A stretch of DNA of 64,000 nucleotides from Porites lobata (taxonomy: Eukaryota; Cnidaria; Anthozoa; Scleractinia; Poritidae), in assembly GCA_942486035.1 (NCBI GenBank), contig CALNXK010000082.1:1-64000 (forward strand), in the 5' to 3' direction. Below, one piece after another: positions 46,923 to 58,347 of the stretch. Made by a program: the position numbers and the translations under genes. Position 1 is the stretch's first letter; each line of letters begins with the position of its first letter. The notes beneath the pieces are model-generated. The model did not search any database and was not told the origin of the DNA. It worked only from the letters and a program-made list of their open reading frames with translations.

Positions 46923-49893
46923 CGTGAAGATACCTTTCACAGTGGCATGGGTACCATGCCAATGAGCTACGAAAACCAAATAATAATGGTTAAATCAGTA
47001 TATACTTTAAACTAGACTTAAGCCACACTGCGTTATCTGGTCTGCTAGCACTAAGGCGCCAGAAAAGTCAGCTGTAGATTAATACGGAATGTAAGCAATA
47101 ACAATTAAAATAAGGTGAAAACATTGATAAAAAATGTGTTTCTTTACTTCGAGTTTATAAAACCGTGATTCCAAGAAATCGGTACAAATCATGGCTGACA
47201 GCAAGTAGCAAAGCCAATCTTCGATGGCCGATGTAAACTTTAAACCAGTCCCTATTTTTTGAGTCCAATGAAAGGAAGAAGGCATACAAGAGAAGAGAAT
47301 TTCCTCACCAGATTGTAGATCGCCAAACTGGCGTTATTTACCTTTGAAAAGATCAAGTGCGAAGCGCGAGGCAAGGGGACACGGATTCTCGGGGAAACTG
47401 TCTTTATAAAGCCTACTAGCAGTAATCATACGTAGATTATAGTGCGTCGGCTTTCTCCATAAAGCATCTTAATCCTTTTTATCGTACACTGAGTTATGGG
47501 GAGTTGATTTCTCAAACGAAGTCACTTTTGTAAGAAATCCTCTGGTTTTCCATTCCTGAATGAAACCTCTTCGGCGGAACTTTTGCATAGTACTATTTAT
47601 TTGTAACGCAAACATACTAATTGGCGCATGGCGCTTGGATGCTATTTTGACGTTTCAAGATGATGCAGATTTGGAACCAACACACCAACAACCTCTTTTC
47701 TCGATTTTTCGCGCTTGGAACATGCACAGGCCGTCCACGAACACACAGAACAGCCAACGACTCTCCTTCCTCGACGCAATATGATGTCCGCGCTGCCTGT
47801 GAACTATGATCCCAGGTTTGTCGAGTACCGCCTCACACTGCGCTCGCAATTTACTCGCATGATCAATATACTTGATTGCACCTGGTAGATAGGCCGCGAG
47901 CGGTGGTCCTTCTTTCCTCAGGGCCGCGCGTGGCGAGTGAAAAATTTTGTAAAAATAATTTATCAAGTTGTTGTCCGGCGAGCTCTTGCGATGGCTACTC
48001 AATGGAAGAACAGCTAACAAATGCGAGATTATGTCACTATATTTTTAACCCATTAATTAAGCCCTGAGAGTGACAAATCTTGGAATCAGGGAGGACGGAG
48101 GATTTTGTGATAGAGGGGGCCTAGAGATATAGTGTAGAGTGGCAATATGGGCGCGAAAGCGCCCACCAGGTTTGCGAACGGCGCACTTTTCTACCGAGTT
48201 TCGGGCGCATGCTCCTCCAGGAAAATTTTTGAGATTGAAGTTCTCTGAGTTGCAATCTAGTGCATTCTGGACGCTTGAATTTAGCAAATGCCTGGATTCC
48301 ATATTGAACATGTAATGCTGAAATATTTAACAAACCACAGGTGTTGTTGTGGTCAAAGAAGTAATTAACACTTTGTATGATGCTAGCAGGGGCCGAAGCA
48401 ATTGCGGCGAGAGCACAACTTCCGGGCAAAAGCGGCAGCATTGGCCGTAGTTATACTAGAAGACGTCTTAGACATCCAGACGCATTAAACGTCGGACTGT
48501 TAAGTGCGTTGAGACAACTAATTCATCTGTTAACTGCGTCGATCAGACGCACTTAACTTCAGATGTTTTATTCGTCTGACGTTCAATGCGTCTACCTCAT
48601 TTCCCGTATTTATGCTAGACGCCTAAGTCGTCTAAGACGTCTTAGACGTCCTCTAGTGTAAATACGGCTATCGTCTCCCTGAAAAATTGTCAAATCCAGT
48701 TTGTTTGAGGAGGTCATTGGTCATTTGCGACTAAAATTGTAGTCCTTGAACACAGATTCTTTTCTTATTTGCAATGTTTATTGAAGAAAATATATTAAAG
48801 TAACAAAGCTCGAAGCACCAGTCGACACACGTTTACTAAAGCAAAAAAAATCCCGGACAAAAGGGGGGAGGGGCGGGGCCGGCTCCCTTGGCCCACCCCT
48901 TAATCCGCCAGTGGGAATATCAACGTTTTACACATTGTTGACGAGAATTAAGTACATGATCAAACACAATAAAACTAATTAAAACTTCAACAAATTCTCC
49001 CACTAATAACAACAACTTTTATTCAAACACGGTTAAAATTAAACCTAATACAGCTTCGAAACACGGAACACTCACGCGATGGTGATATGACACAAGTCGT
49101 ACTTGTTCTGTCCCCTCTGGATAATTAGACGTTCTAAGGAGGATGGAGTTATGCGATGAAATATTTTATAAATTGAAGTGGCTATCTTGGTCTTGTACGT
49201 GTCAAATAACGAGTCTCACTTGACTGATTTTCCAACGTCTACAGAGGGTAAGTAGCGGGGCAGTTTATATATGACTTTAGTAGCTCTGCAATAATGCTAT
49301 AGATTCCACAACATTTTTAAAATATTCTTTTTATTGGTGGCACACCCCCAATTGGTAGCGCAAAGACAGCGTTTGGTAGCGTACGACCACTTATTCTATA
49401 GAAAACGTGTAGAGACAACAAATGGATAAAGTATGGAATATTTTTTGAAGGATAACTACCATACTTTACTTTGCAGTTTGGGATTTGTAGGGATCGCCGT
49501 TTTCTCCATGAAAATTTTACAAACTTGTGCCCAGTTTACTACTCGCCCAATGCGAATCCCCTGTTTTGGGAAGCCATGATGTCCCATCGTGATCGAGCAA
49601 TCATTTTCTTCAGTTTTGCACTGTTAAACTTAATTATCTCCTTTTAGCAGTAGCCCTTTGGTCGGTGGAAATTGCCCCAAGGTTAGTGAAATGAAAGGAA
49701 ATTTTACATGAAACATGAATTCAGTTTACATTCAAGGTATTGCTCTCTGAAATTTCTTCGTGAAATCAGGAAGTTTTGTGAGGTTAATGTTATCGGGAAA
49801 AATGTCTGGTTTATTCAGATTTTAAGTGTCTTTTATTATTTTCACTCAAGCACGAGGCACTACTCGATAACTTCAAGTCTAATTATTTTTTAG
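46923..49893. other. downstream flank of collagen copy 1; no clear gene
   Basis: Large parts (46923-48030 and 48950-49893) have recognisable counterparts after copy 2 (58348-59130 and 59600-60126). A MITE at 48443-48669 and a G-rich segment at about 48850-48910 are unique to this copy. Short frames on both strands are not conserved between the copies in a way that suggests coding. Confidence 0.5.
48443..48669. mobile_element. MITE with GCCGTAGTTATACTAGA ends
   Basis: The left end GCCGTAGTTATACTAGAAG and right end CTCTAGTGTAAATACGGC are inverted with a few mismatches. The inside is full of palindromic AGACGTCTTAGACGTC-type motifs, so the whole 227 bp can fold. No counterpart is seen at the equivalent place after collagen copy 2. 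Confidence 0.7.
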
Positions 49894-51523
49894 ACAAAGG
49901 GGAAACAATTGAGGTAAGATTTTACAAACAAATTGACGGTTCTTAGTATAAAGTGTTTGAAGCGTTTAACAGTCGTTAATGTTTTTATAAACTCAAGGCT
50001 TAATGATATCTTTTCGTTTTTTCGTGGGCATTCAGGTTTGGGCTCAACTTATTCCTGAACCATGGGAGGATAATCGTGTAATTGTGAGTATAAAACTTAC
50101 AGATACAATAGTTACGTGGAAAACAACAAAAACTTTACAGCTAGAGCGAGCCATAGAGCAAAAACAGTCTGAATCACAACTGTGTAGATGTTGTGGTTCA
50201 AAGTTTCCTTTGCTTTGATAATTTTGAAAACAGCTTAAAGTTTGTCACAAAACGTATCAACTACATTAAGTTATGTGAGAAATTACATTATTTTGACTTG
50301 CATTGAAACAGAGGCGCTGTGATAGGGCCAAAAAGCTTGAGAGTAGTGACCCTTTTTCTCGACAAAAACAAAAATTGTGCATTCATTTCAGTTTTTGATT
50401 GTGTGAATCAGGTTCTGAGGAACGGCCTATGTAATCCTCCCCCCTTAAAACCAATGATAACACTAACTTCATACTTAGGAAGGAGAGGTGGGCAGATGTT
50501 TACCAGAACCTTATACACTTTGACTCAGATCGATTGTTGTCATCAATCTAAGGAAAAAGAAAGGAAAAATAACACCTGATTGAAAAATGTTAACTGCCAA
50601 GGAAAAATTGAGCTTAGGCAGAAAATCATTTTTTAAGTGGAGAAATAAAGTATTGTCGTCTGGTGTTGAGTGTCCAAATATCCGGAAGCATTGTCAGTCG
50701 CAAGGGCCGATGTTGTTTATTAATTATTTCAGCAATATAGTTGTTATGCAACAATAAACTATTGGGTTTAATTTGTGAATTGTAAATCATTCCGTACCTG
50801 AACTGAATCACAGAGGTTTGTCATCTGATATGAAACCAATTGTTTTCTCCTATATCCTCTACCAGTAAAGATGATAAAACTGTCATTAGAATATACATAC
50901 TTTGTTAATTAATTTCAGGGCGGCCTTTCAAATACTGAGTATCTAACATTCAACTTGAGAAGCTGGGAAACCTCTTCAGAAAAACAAGGAATAGGAGTTA
51001 TCTCTAGAAATGTTGTAAGTTGAAGTCAATAAGATTCTTATGCTAGTATAATAATGATAATATTATTATTATTATTGCTGTTGGATTATGAAAACAGAGA
51101 ATGCCAGAAGTATTTCTGGAATGGTAGTATTGTAAAAAAAAAGGTATCAGGAGTGAGGCAACAAAATTACTGCCTGGAAGCTATAATTAGTTTGTAGGCT
51201 CCTCAAGTGTCAAACCAAATTCAACACTCCCAATGTTAATATATGTCAGACATTTACCATTTTAAAATGATTAATTATTGTCCATTGCCTCAAGATTGCA
51301 AACTGGCCTTTGTTTAAGGAGATTGCAATTTTTTTTGGCATTTAATGCTTGGAAGGTGATCGCGCCAATATTTTTAAGGCTGTGGCTTAATTGCCCTATT
51401 TTTGACAGGATATGCCTTAATAATTTGATCTTTCAGACAGCTGCTGTCAAGGAAAAACAAAAGCAAATAGGAAACAAAAAAGTCAAGGCAACTGAAGGGT
51501 ATAGGAATACAGTAAATGAATAA
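49894..51523 (+). CDS. unidentified small-exon gene, fragment in unit 1
   Basis: Four candidate exons with AG/GT borders and consistent phase: 49894-49913, 50036-50083, 50919-51014, and a terminal exon 51437-51523 ending in TAA. They encode in order GETIE, VWAQLIPEPWEDNRVI, a 32-residue piece starting GGLSNTEYLTFNLRSWETSS, and a Lys-rich tail (AAVKEKQKQIGNKK). The first two have paralogous counterparts after copy 2. The 20-nt exon is 29 nt there, a 9-nt in-frame change (GESIGESIE), which supports coding. The 5' end was not found and I do not recognise the family. The last exon is the least certain. Confidence 0.4.
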
Positions 51524-51833
51524 ATTATTTTAATGAAAATGTTATGATAGGCTGTTATGGAATATTTAAGAATGGTTTAGGCATAAGGTTGTCTAGGGAT
51601 CAAAATTTACCTTTTCGAAAATTTCAGCCAGAAAAATGGCTCCCGAAAATTCTAGGTGACCTTTTTAGGGTAAAAATCCGTAAAAATGGGCAATTATACC
51701 ATTTTTTAGCTGTTCGAAAATCTTAGGAGAGGCAGGCAAGCAAGAAATTTTACGACAAATGTTCCGAAAATTCTAGATCTCAAATCGTCTTCCGAACAGA
51801 TATTTCCCGAAAATTGACGTTGGGTACCCCTGA
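51524..51833. mobile_element. truncated MITE end at the unit 1 / unit 2 junction
   Basis: Read in reverse from 51833, the sequence starts CAGGGGTACCCAACGTCAA and includes AAATATCTGTTCGGA. This resembles the left end of the TTAA-flanked MITE at 43368 (CAGGGGCACTCAACG, then AAATATCTGTTCGGA). Recurring CCGAAAATTCTAG motifs fill the rest, and no opposite end is visible. Homology to unit 1 starts at the very next base (51834 compared with about 41168). Confidence 0.55.
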
Positions 51834-53370
51834 CCCTTCTAACAATCTCGCCTCCCCTATTACGCAGACTAACTCGCCGTCCCAACTGGGCTAGCCTGCG
51901 TCGCAGACACTCTAAACCGCCTGGATAGCTGAGCTGTGTGCATATAGACGTAGTTACCGAGTTGTAGCAAATGGATTATGGTAACAGAAGCAGATCATTC
52001 CTAGGATTCTACGGCGGCCCAGAAGGGTCACACATGTAAATTAAAAATGTTGCTGCAAACTAAAATTGGATTGTCCCCCGGAGCAACAGAAAACGATAAA
52101 TCAAAAATATACTTAGACTAATATGATTTATACCAAAGAACAGAGCCGATGTTGATCAATACCCTCCAGCCTTTGAGCATTACACGTGGCCATGTTCTTG
52201 AAGGTAAATTCCGCTCTCAGTATTCAACCTAGTTTCTGTAGTTTGATTCATCTTCCTTTAATTTAGCAAATACAAAGAAAATCCTGCTTCAACCCTACAA
52301 AGTTTTTCACCTACGACAGCCGCACCAAAAATGTGTCATCTACAAATGCCACCGAATCTTTCAAAATTAAGTTTGACAAATTTTGTATGTTTAGACTTTC
52401 ACAAAGCGTCTTCGTTTATCTCAATACGACAAAAAGGAGTAAACTTAGATCTTTACAAATAAAAGAACTTTCATTAATACTCTTTTAAAGCTGTGTTAAT
52501 TGAATGATTTTCTTTGTTTGCCACCTAGCCGAAATGATGTTAATGACTGTGTTAATTTTAAATTAAGCCCGCGAGCAATAAGCTCTCTATTTAGGGCAAA
52601 TCATGAAAGAGGCCTTCCAAGGGGGGTATGCTGTCGCTTTGTTTGTCATTCCTCCGGCTGCCTGTAGCCTGGTAGTTTGGGAAAAAATATCGCTGTCGCA
52701 TTTTAGCAAGGTCGAGAAAGTCGCTGTCGTTTGTCATATATTTTTGTGATACTCAACTTGAAATTTACCGCAGATATACAGGATATAGAGCCACAAAAGA
52801 AAAAAATGCTATTAAACTTTCTCCCTCGTGCTGAAAAGTTATACGCACATGCGTTCTCGCGCAGATCGCTTGGCTCGCCCGAATGGAGAGCTTGAAACCT
52901 CACTATCAAAAATTTTGTGTAGACTTAAATAAATAAGCTTAACATGCAAATTTAAGAGATTTTACATTACACAGTGGCTGGCAGGAATAAAGATATACTC
53001 AGTACGGATTCCAATACTTTCCTTAACTTCCGCTTTTAAACGTCACCGCGTCAAACTGGGCTGGGCTTCTTGCGTAGCAAAAACGCTTAATCTTGTTCTG
53101 AAACAATTTGTTCGTATATGACGTCTTCATACTTAATATGACTATACGGATAATATAGAAGATTGTTTACTTATTGCCCTTGCATATTTAAGTCTGTTGG
53201 AAGCTCACATCCGCCTTCGGATGACCTTGGATGATACGTCATAAGCGCGAAAAATTTCTCGTCTTCATTTTTGTACCATCCAAGCCTCGAAATTGTTTTC
53301 ACGTAACAACATTTTGTGGAGGATAGACAAAAGGTTGTTTTCTGTTTCAAAAACTAAAAGTTCCTTTAAA
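51834..53370 (+). other. upstream flank of collagen-like gene copy 2
   Basis: This stretch is near-identical to 41168-42461 apart from an insertion of about 240 bp near 52008-52250 and scattered substitutions. The TATTTAAG and CRE-like motifs of copy 1 are present here at about 53180-53245. No gene is recognised in it. Confidence 0.7.
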
Positions 53371-56300
53371 ATGAAATTATCACTAGCGGTTACCCCTCGT
53401 ACCAGCCTGCGTTTCGTGGCCGTGTCAGTGATGTTCTGTGCTATTCTGGTTGACATTTTTGCACTTGAAGAAAAACTGGCGCGAAAACCGCGAGAAGAAG
53501 ATCGCGTATCTGAGGGCACTGAAGTTGGTGGAAAACAATCGCAGTTGTACCGTGATCGAAGAACGGTGAAAAATAACGCGACCCCCAACCTGTCGGAATT
53601 TGCAAACCGGCTGAAAGATCTTGAAGAAAGGTATAATCTTAACTCGGCGATTCGCTATGAATCTCGCTTTTCTATCACGTGGGCAATGTTAAATGTTGGT
53701 TACGTGTCACTATTCTAAATTCAAACTGCTAAGAAAATGGTGAATTTACTAAAATCATTTCTCTTTTTAAGCCACAACAAGAGCGTACATTTGATGATCA
53801 GACGATTTCAAGAGTTGGAGAAAAGGTTTGAGAAATAAAATTAAATGCATCATTACCGTGTAATTGCTTTTTAAAAGCTAACAAGTACTTCCGAAATTGT
53901 TACCCCTAAGGATTGCATAGGAACCCGTTCGATTTCTTGTCTAGCGAAGAATGTTATTTCACCCATTTCCAACTTGATGTAGAAAAGGGGAAATACCGAG
54001 AAAGCCCCTGTTATCCAGGCCGGACACTTATTATATTTGGACGGCACTGGTGGATGTGCAGTGGAAGACTTGTGTGGGAACTGAGTTTCATCCAAAATCC
54101 GCTTAACATCGTTCAGTGTAGTGACCAGAGTTATTGTTGATTATCTTTTATCTTTTAGCTATAAACTGACTTGGTTACAGACTTAATTCACATCATCGAC
54201 GCAATTATTTCCTAGAGCAAAAGAAGCTTAATAAACAGCTGTAAAAGGCAATCAATAAAAGAAAATACCGTTTAACACAGGGGCACCCAACGGCTGTTTT
54301 CTGTAAAATATCTGTTCGGAGAAGCAAATATTGCCTCAAATTTTCTATTTCTCAAGGAGGGCTAAAAATTTCTAGATAATCATTTCACTCATGTACAATT
54401 TGAAGCTTATCCTATAAATTCCCTACGATTTTCTAAGGTTTAACTTTTCACATTTCACTCCCCAGGTTAGGCTATTTTTCGAAGAAAAAAAAAAGGAAAC
54501 CTAAAATTTTTGGATTCAAAAATGAGATGGAGAGCCTGAGAGGAATCAGAAAAATTATCACTTTCGTAATACGTTTAACTGCATCTACATTGTAATTCGG
54601 AAACTCTCAAGTTGCCCTGGAATGACCGAACAGATACAAACTTTATCGCGGCTTAAAACGCATTCCTAGAGATTTAAAAGCTCTCTGGATAGCCTAAAAA
54701 GTGTTTCCAATGCATTTAGGAGGAAACCGTCGTTGAGTGCCCCTGTTAACAGATTTCTTACAGTTAAAATCAAGCCTAATTAAGCCTCAACTGGTTGTCG
54801 TTGAACTTTACTTGGGGTTTAAGGCTATTTTCACACTATACTGGAAAGCTTTTCGTGTCGACGCGAAAAGCTGTTGGGTTTATATGGTATCAACAGCAAC
54901 GGCACAGAACTGGAACGTTCACACACGCATCGAAGCGGTTGGCCGAGAGGGTTTGTAAACTAAATCCCAGTCTTCACTTCTCACCCCCTAAATGTTTCCT
55001 TCCGTCTCAGTAGATTCCAGTCCTCGCTCCTACATTTTTACTCCCGCAAAGGTTCACTGCACAAAGTGTGGCACAAGGAGGCACATGACCTATCTGATAT
55101 GTTACAGTCCATTTTAATGTTCGGTGCAGCGCAGTCTCGCTCCGTTACAGTGAGCGGAAATGAAATGTGTGAACAGAGGCCCTATCCGGTGTAGTGTGAA
55201 CATGGCTTAAGTCACGGCGAAAGTCCTTGTTAGGCTGCGTGCAAACAGACGCAACAACTTCCAACATTGTTGCGCCAACAATGTTGGGAGTTGTTGCGTG
55301 CGTGTTGGCAGTAGTGTGCAAACGGATGCAACAACTCCCAACAATGTTGGGACCTGCAGTGCATCGTGGAAAGGATACAACCCATAAGTCTTTGTAAACC
55401 ATGCGTCATGAGCATGCGTGGCCCCAACAATGTTGGAAGAGCTGTGCAAACGGATTCAACATTGTTGCGCTACGCTTCGGCGATCACGGAACAAAAGAAA
55501 TGTTGGGAGTTGTTGGCTGAAAAGTTTGACCGTTTTTTTTTTTTTTTGCGCAACAACACGCAACAACATCCAACAACATGCAACAGGATGTGCAAACGGA
55601 CGCAACATGTAACATCCAACAATGTTGGGAGTTGTTGGTCAACAGTGTTGCGTCCGTTTGCACGCAGCCCTAGACTGTCTCTGAGATCTTTCATGATTGA
55701 TCTTTTTTTCAGACTTGATGGCTTACTGCGATTATCTCCTCGACCAGCAGGGGAATCCTACGGGTCACTTTTGAGCTACCTTCTTGGTAAAATACGATAT
55801 TAAATCCAGTCGAAGGTTACCTGAGGCAATAATAGTAATAATCAATATAGGCAAAATGATGTCAGGGTGATTTATGGGTGATATCACTGGCGTGTCTTTA
55901 TTTCAGGTCAGCATATGCAAAACCCTGGAAAGGGGCGAGTTGGACCACCCGGCCCTCCAGGGAAACAAGGGCCTGCTGGACCAAAAGGATCAAAAGGTGA
56001 AAAGGGAAAACGACAAAGATCGAGGATATCCACGGAAAAATGAAAATTGTATAACACCAACTGTAAACGCAGCGGAGAGAGCAAATGAAACTCGTTTTTC
56101 AATTTCAGTTTTTATGTTCCAGCAATTAGAAGTTAGCCAGCAGTAAAGAAGAAGTGCGGTTATCGATATTAAATTAACATCTCAGTTATTTTCTGACAAA
56201 GTATTTCTTTTGCGGTTCTTGCAGTTTATGATCATGGAGTGTATCGATCGCAAGCCAGCCAATTTTCAACCGCTACACGCGTAAAAGCAAATGTGGATTG

Positions 56301-58347
56301 TAAGAAGTCCATAGGAGAAAAAAGCACTTTTATGGATTCCACCTTTTAAGCACTAAAATAAGTAAAAAAGCTGGCATCGAGTGCTTTGACTCATTTTATA
56401 CTCTGCAGGGGAACAAGGAAAACCAGGTACCAACAAGCCATTCCCAGGCCCCCCTGGTCCAAAAGGAGACCAGGGAGCAGTTGGGAAGACTGGAGCGCAG
56501 GGACCACAGGGTGCCAAAGGAGAAAAAGGACAGGATGGAGTTGGGACATCAGGAGTGAAGTACGTTCGCTGGGGAAGGACCACATGTCCTAGTGGTGCGC
56601 AGATAGTTTATAAAGGTAAGCGAAAAGGAGCTTACATGATAGTTACTATTACTCCTATGGTCCTAAAGACGGAAAAAGTGATAACCTGAAGATTTTTATG
56701 CCACATACACTTACTAATCATTATTTGAAAGTGACAACTATGAAATTTCTCCAAGCTTGTTACATTTACTGGTCATGACCCGGGCATCTCTTTAAGTTAT
56801 CTTTTTGTTGCATCTTTCCAGCATATTTTAAACCTTTCAGTGTAACTGGTTCGTACCTGTTCATGCATAAAACAGACGGAAATCTGGGTATGAGATAAAG
56901 ACCCTTGTTTTTCCTAACAATGCGCGCTCTCACGGCATTTACGTTGAGGTCACATGAAAATGTATCCCGCAAAAAGTTTTTTGACAAGCAATATTGCAAA
57001 CTCTATGTCATCGAACAGACCCCTGAACAGTGAATTATCACCCAAGAAGCATGCATATATGATTGCCGCTTGCTGAAATTTAGTGTCATAAATTTGTACA
57101 AGTAGGCTTTTCTATGTTTTAGTGATCAATATAAATAGACAAGGAAATGGCAAAAAAAGGACATTGTAATTCTAGAGTATTGTATTAAATTTCTGCCTCA
57201 AAATGTTACAGCCATTTCTGGTTTGTGGTCTTGGTGTTTTTTAAAAACCATCTTATTAGTTCGCTATCTTAGAGCGGTTTTCATTTGACTGTCGAAAGGG
57301 ATTGGTTTTGGTTTTGGTTTTGGTTTTACTACGCCCTTTGGTTGGCTAGTGTATTTACTTTGGTTTTGGTTTTACGACAGTCAAGTGAAAACCGCTCTAA
57401 TATTCACCTCTTAGCGATATTGCGTGAGCTAGATGTTTTGGCAATTTTTGCGTAAGAACTAGTCTACAGAATCGTATGGTTAATGTTTTTGAAGGTAAGA
57501 AAAGATTTCAAACTATTTTAACTGCGTTTTCCGACTTACTTTTACAGCAGAATGCTTTTAGTTTGCAACAACAGTTTACTTGAGTAGAAGATGCCATTCT
57601 GTTAACTCAACATTTCCTTACAAGAGAAATTCAGTTACCTAGAAATCAAAGTTAATTTATGACAAAAGAAAATGAAAGCAAATGTTCGCGAAAATTCTTT
57701 ATTTCAAATAACCAAGACAGAGAAAAGACGCCTTGCCTCCCTCAACCGCTAGCCGCCCTTTCATGCACTTGCGAAGAGCAGAACAGGAAAGTTTTTAATT
57801 AACTTGGCGAGTTGACAGAATTTCAAAGAATAATTGTTGATAATTTTTTTTTTGTCTTGTATCAGGTATAATGGGTGGAGAGCATTACAATCACCATGGT
57901 GGTGGAGCGAACTACCTCTGCCTTCCACACAATCCAAAGTATGACAAGTACAAAAATGGCCATCAGACCTCTGGATACGTGTACGGCACTGAATATGAAG
58001 TGAGTGAATACAACGGAGACCCTTTTAAGAGAAATCTTCACAATCATGACGCACCATGCGTTATCTGCTTCGTCAAGTCACGTGGCTCGATGCTGATGAT
58101 GCCTGCCAGGAATGATTGTCCATCCGGATGGACCGAGGAGTATCATGGGTACCTGATGACAGAAAATCATGGACACAGGCATTCACGTGATTTCATCTGT
58201 GTTGACGAGGATCCGGAGTATGTTCCAGGTAGCAATGTAAACAAGAATGGTGCATTGCTGTACCCTGTGGAAGGTGTTTGTGGCTCACTCCCATGTCTTC
58301 CTTATGTCAGCGGTAGAGAGTTAACATGCGCTGTGTGCACCAAGTGA
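53371..58347 (+). CDS. short-chain collagen C4-like protein, copy 2 (6 exons, intact)
   Basis: Exons: 53371-53630, 53772-53825, 55713-55786, 55907-55996, 56409-56615, 57866-58347. Exon lengths (260, 54, 74, 90, 207, 482) and phases are identical to copy 1, again giving 388 residues. The domain order is the same: hydrophobic N-terminal segment, short coiled coil, two Gly-X-Y exons and a ten-Cys C-terminal domain. Differences cluster in the last exon: YEVSEYNGDPFKRN in place of YEVHQYNGYPFKRN, NHGHRHSRD in place of HYNHKHSRD, and VPGSNVNKNG in place of VSGSSASKNG. The N-terminal exon changes little (for example SLAV for SPAV). Introns 2 and 5 carry MITE insertions absent from copy 1. No frame break is seen, so both copies are probably functional paralogues. 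Confidence 0.85.
54276..54745. mobile_element. TTAA-flanked MITE in collagen copy 2, intron 2
   Basis: This is the orthologous insertion to 43368-43868, with TTAA at 54272-54275 and 54746-54749. The ends are CACAGGGGCACCCAACG and CGTTGAGTGCCCCTG. It is about 30 bp shorter than the copy 1 version because of small deletions. Confidence 0.75.
55233..55670. mobile_element. MITE with GGCTGCGTGCAAAC ends, unique to collagen copy 2 (intron 2)
   Basis: The ends GGCTGCGTGCAAACAGACGC and GCGTCCGTTTGCACGCAGCC are inverted repeats, flanked by TA on both sides (55231-55232, 55671-55672). The inside is made of many CAACAATGTTGGGAGTTGTT-type palindromic motifs. Copy 1 at the equivalent place (about 44337-44350) reads straight through, so this insertion followed the gene duplication. 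Confidence 0.8.
57272..57397. mobile_element. 126-bp MITE with GAGCGGTTTTCA ends, unique to collagen copy 2 (intron 5)
   Basis: The ends GAGCGGTTTTCATTTGACTG and CAGTCAAGTGAAAACCGCTC are inverted repeats with TA on both sides (57270-57271, 57398-57399). The centre has GGTTTTGGTTTTGG repeats. The copy 1 intron (about 45970-45995) lacks it. A TA duplication is typical of Tc1/mariner-type elements. Confidence 0.8.
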
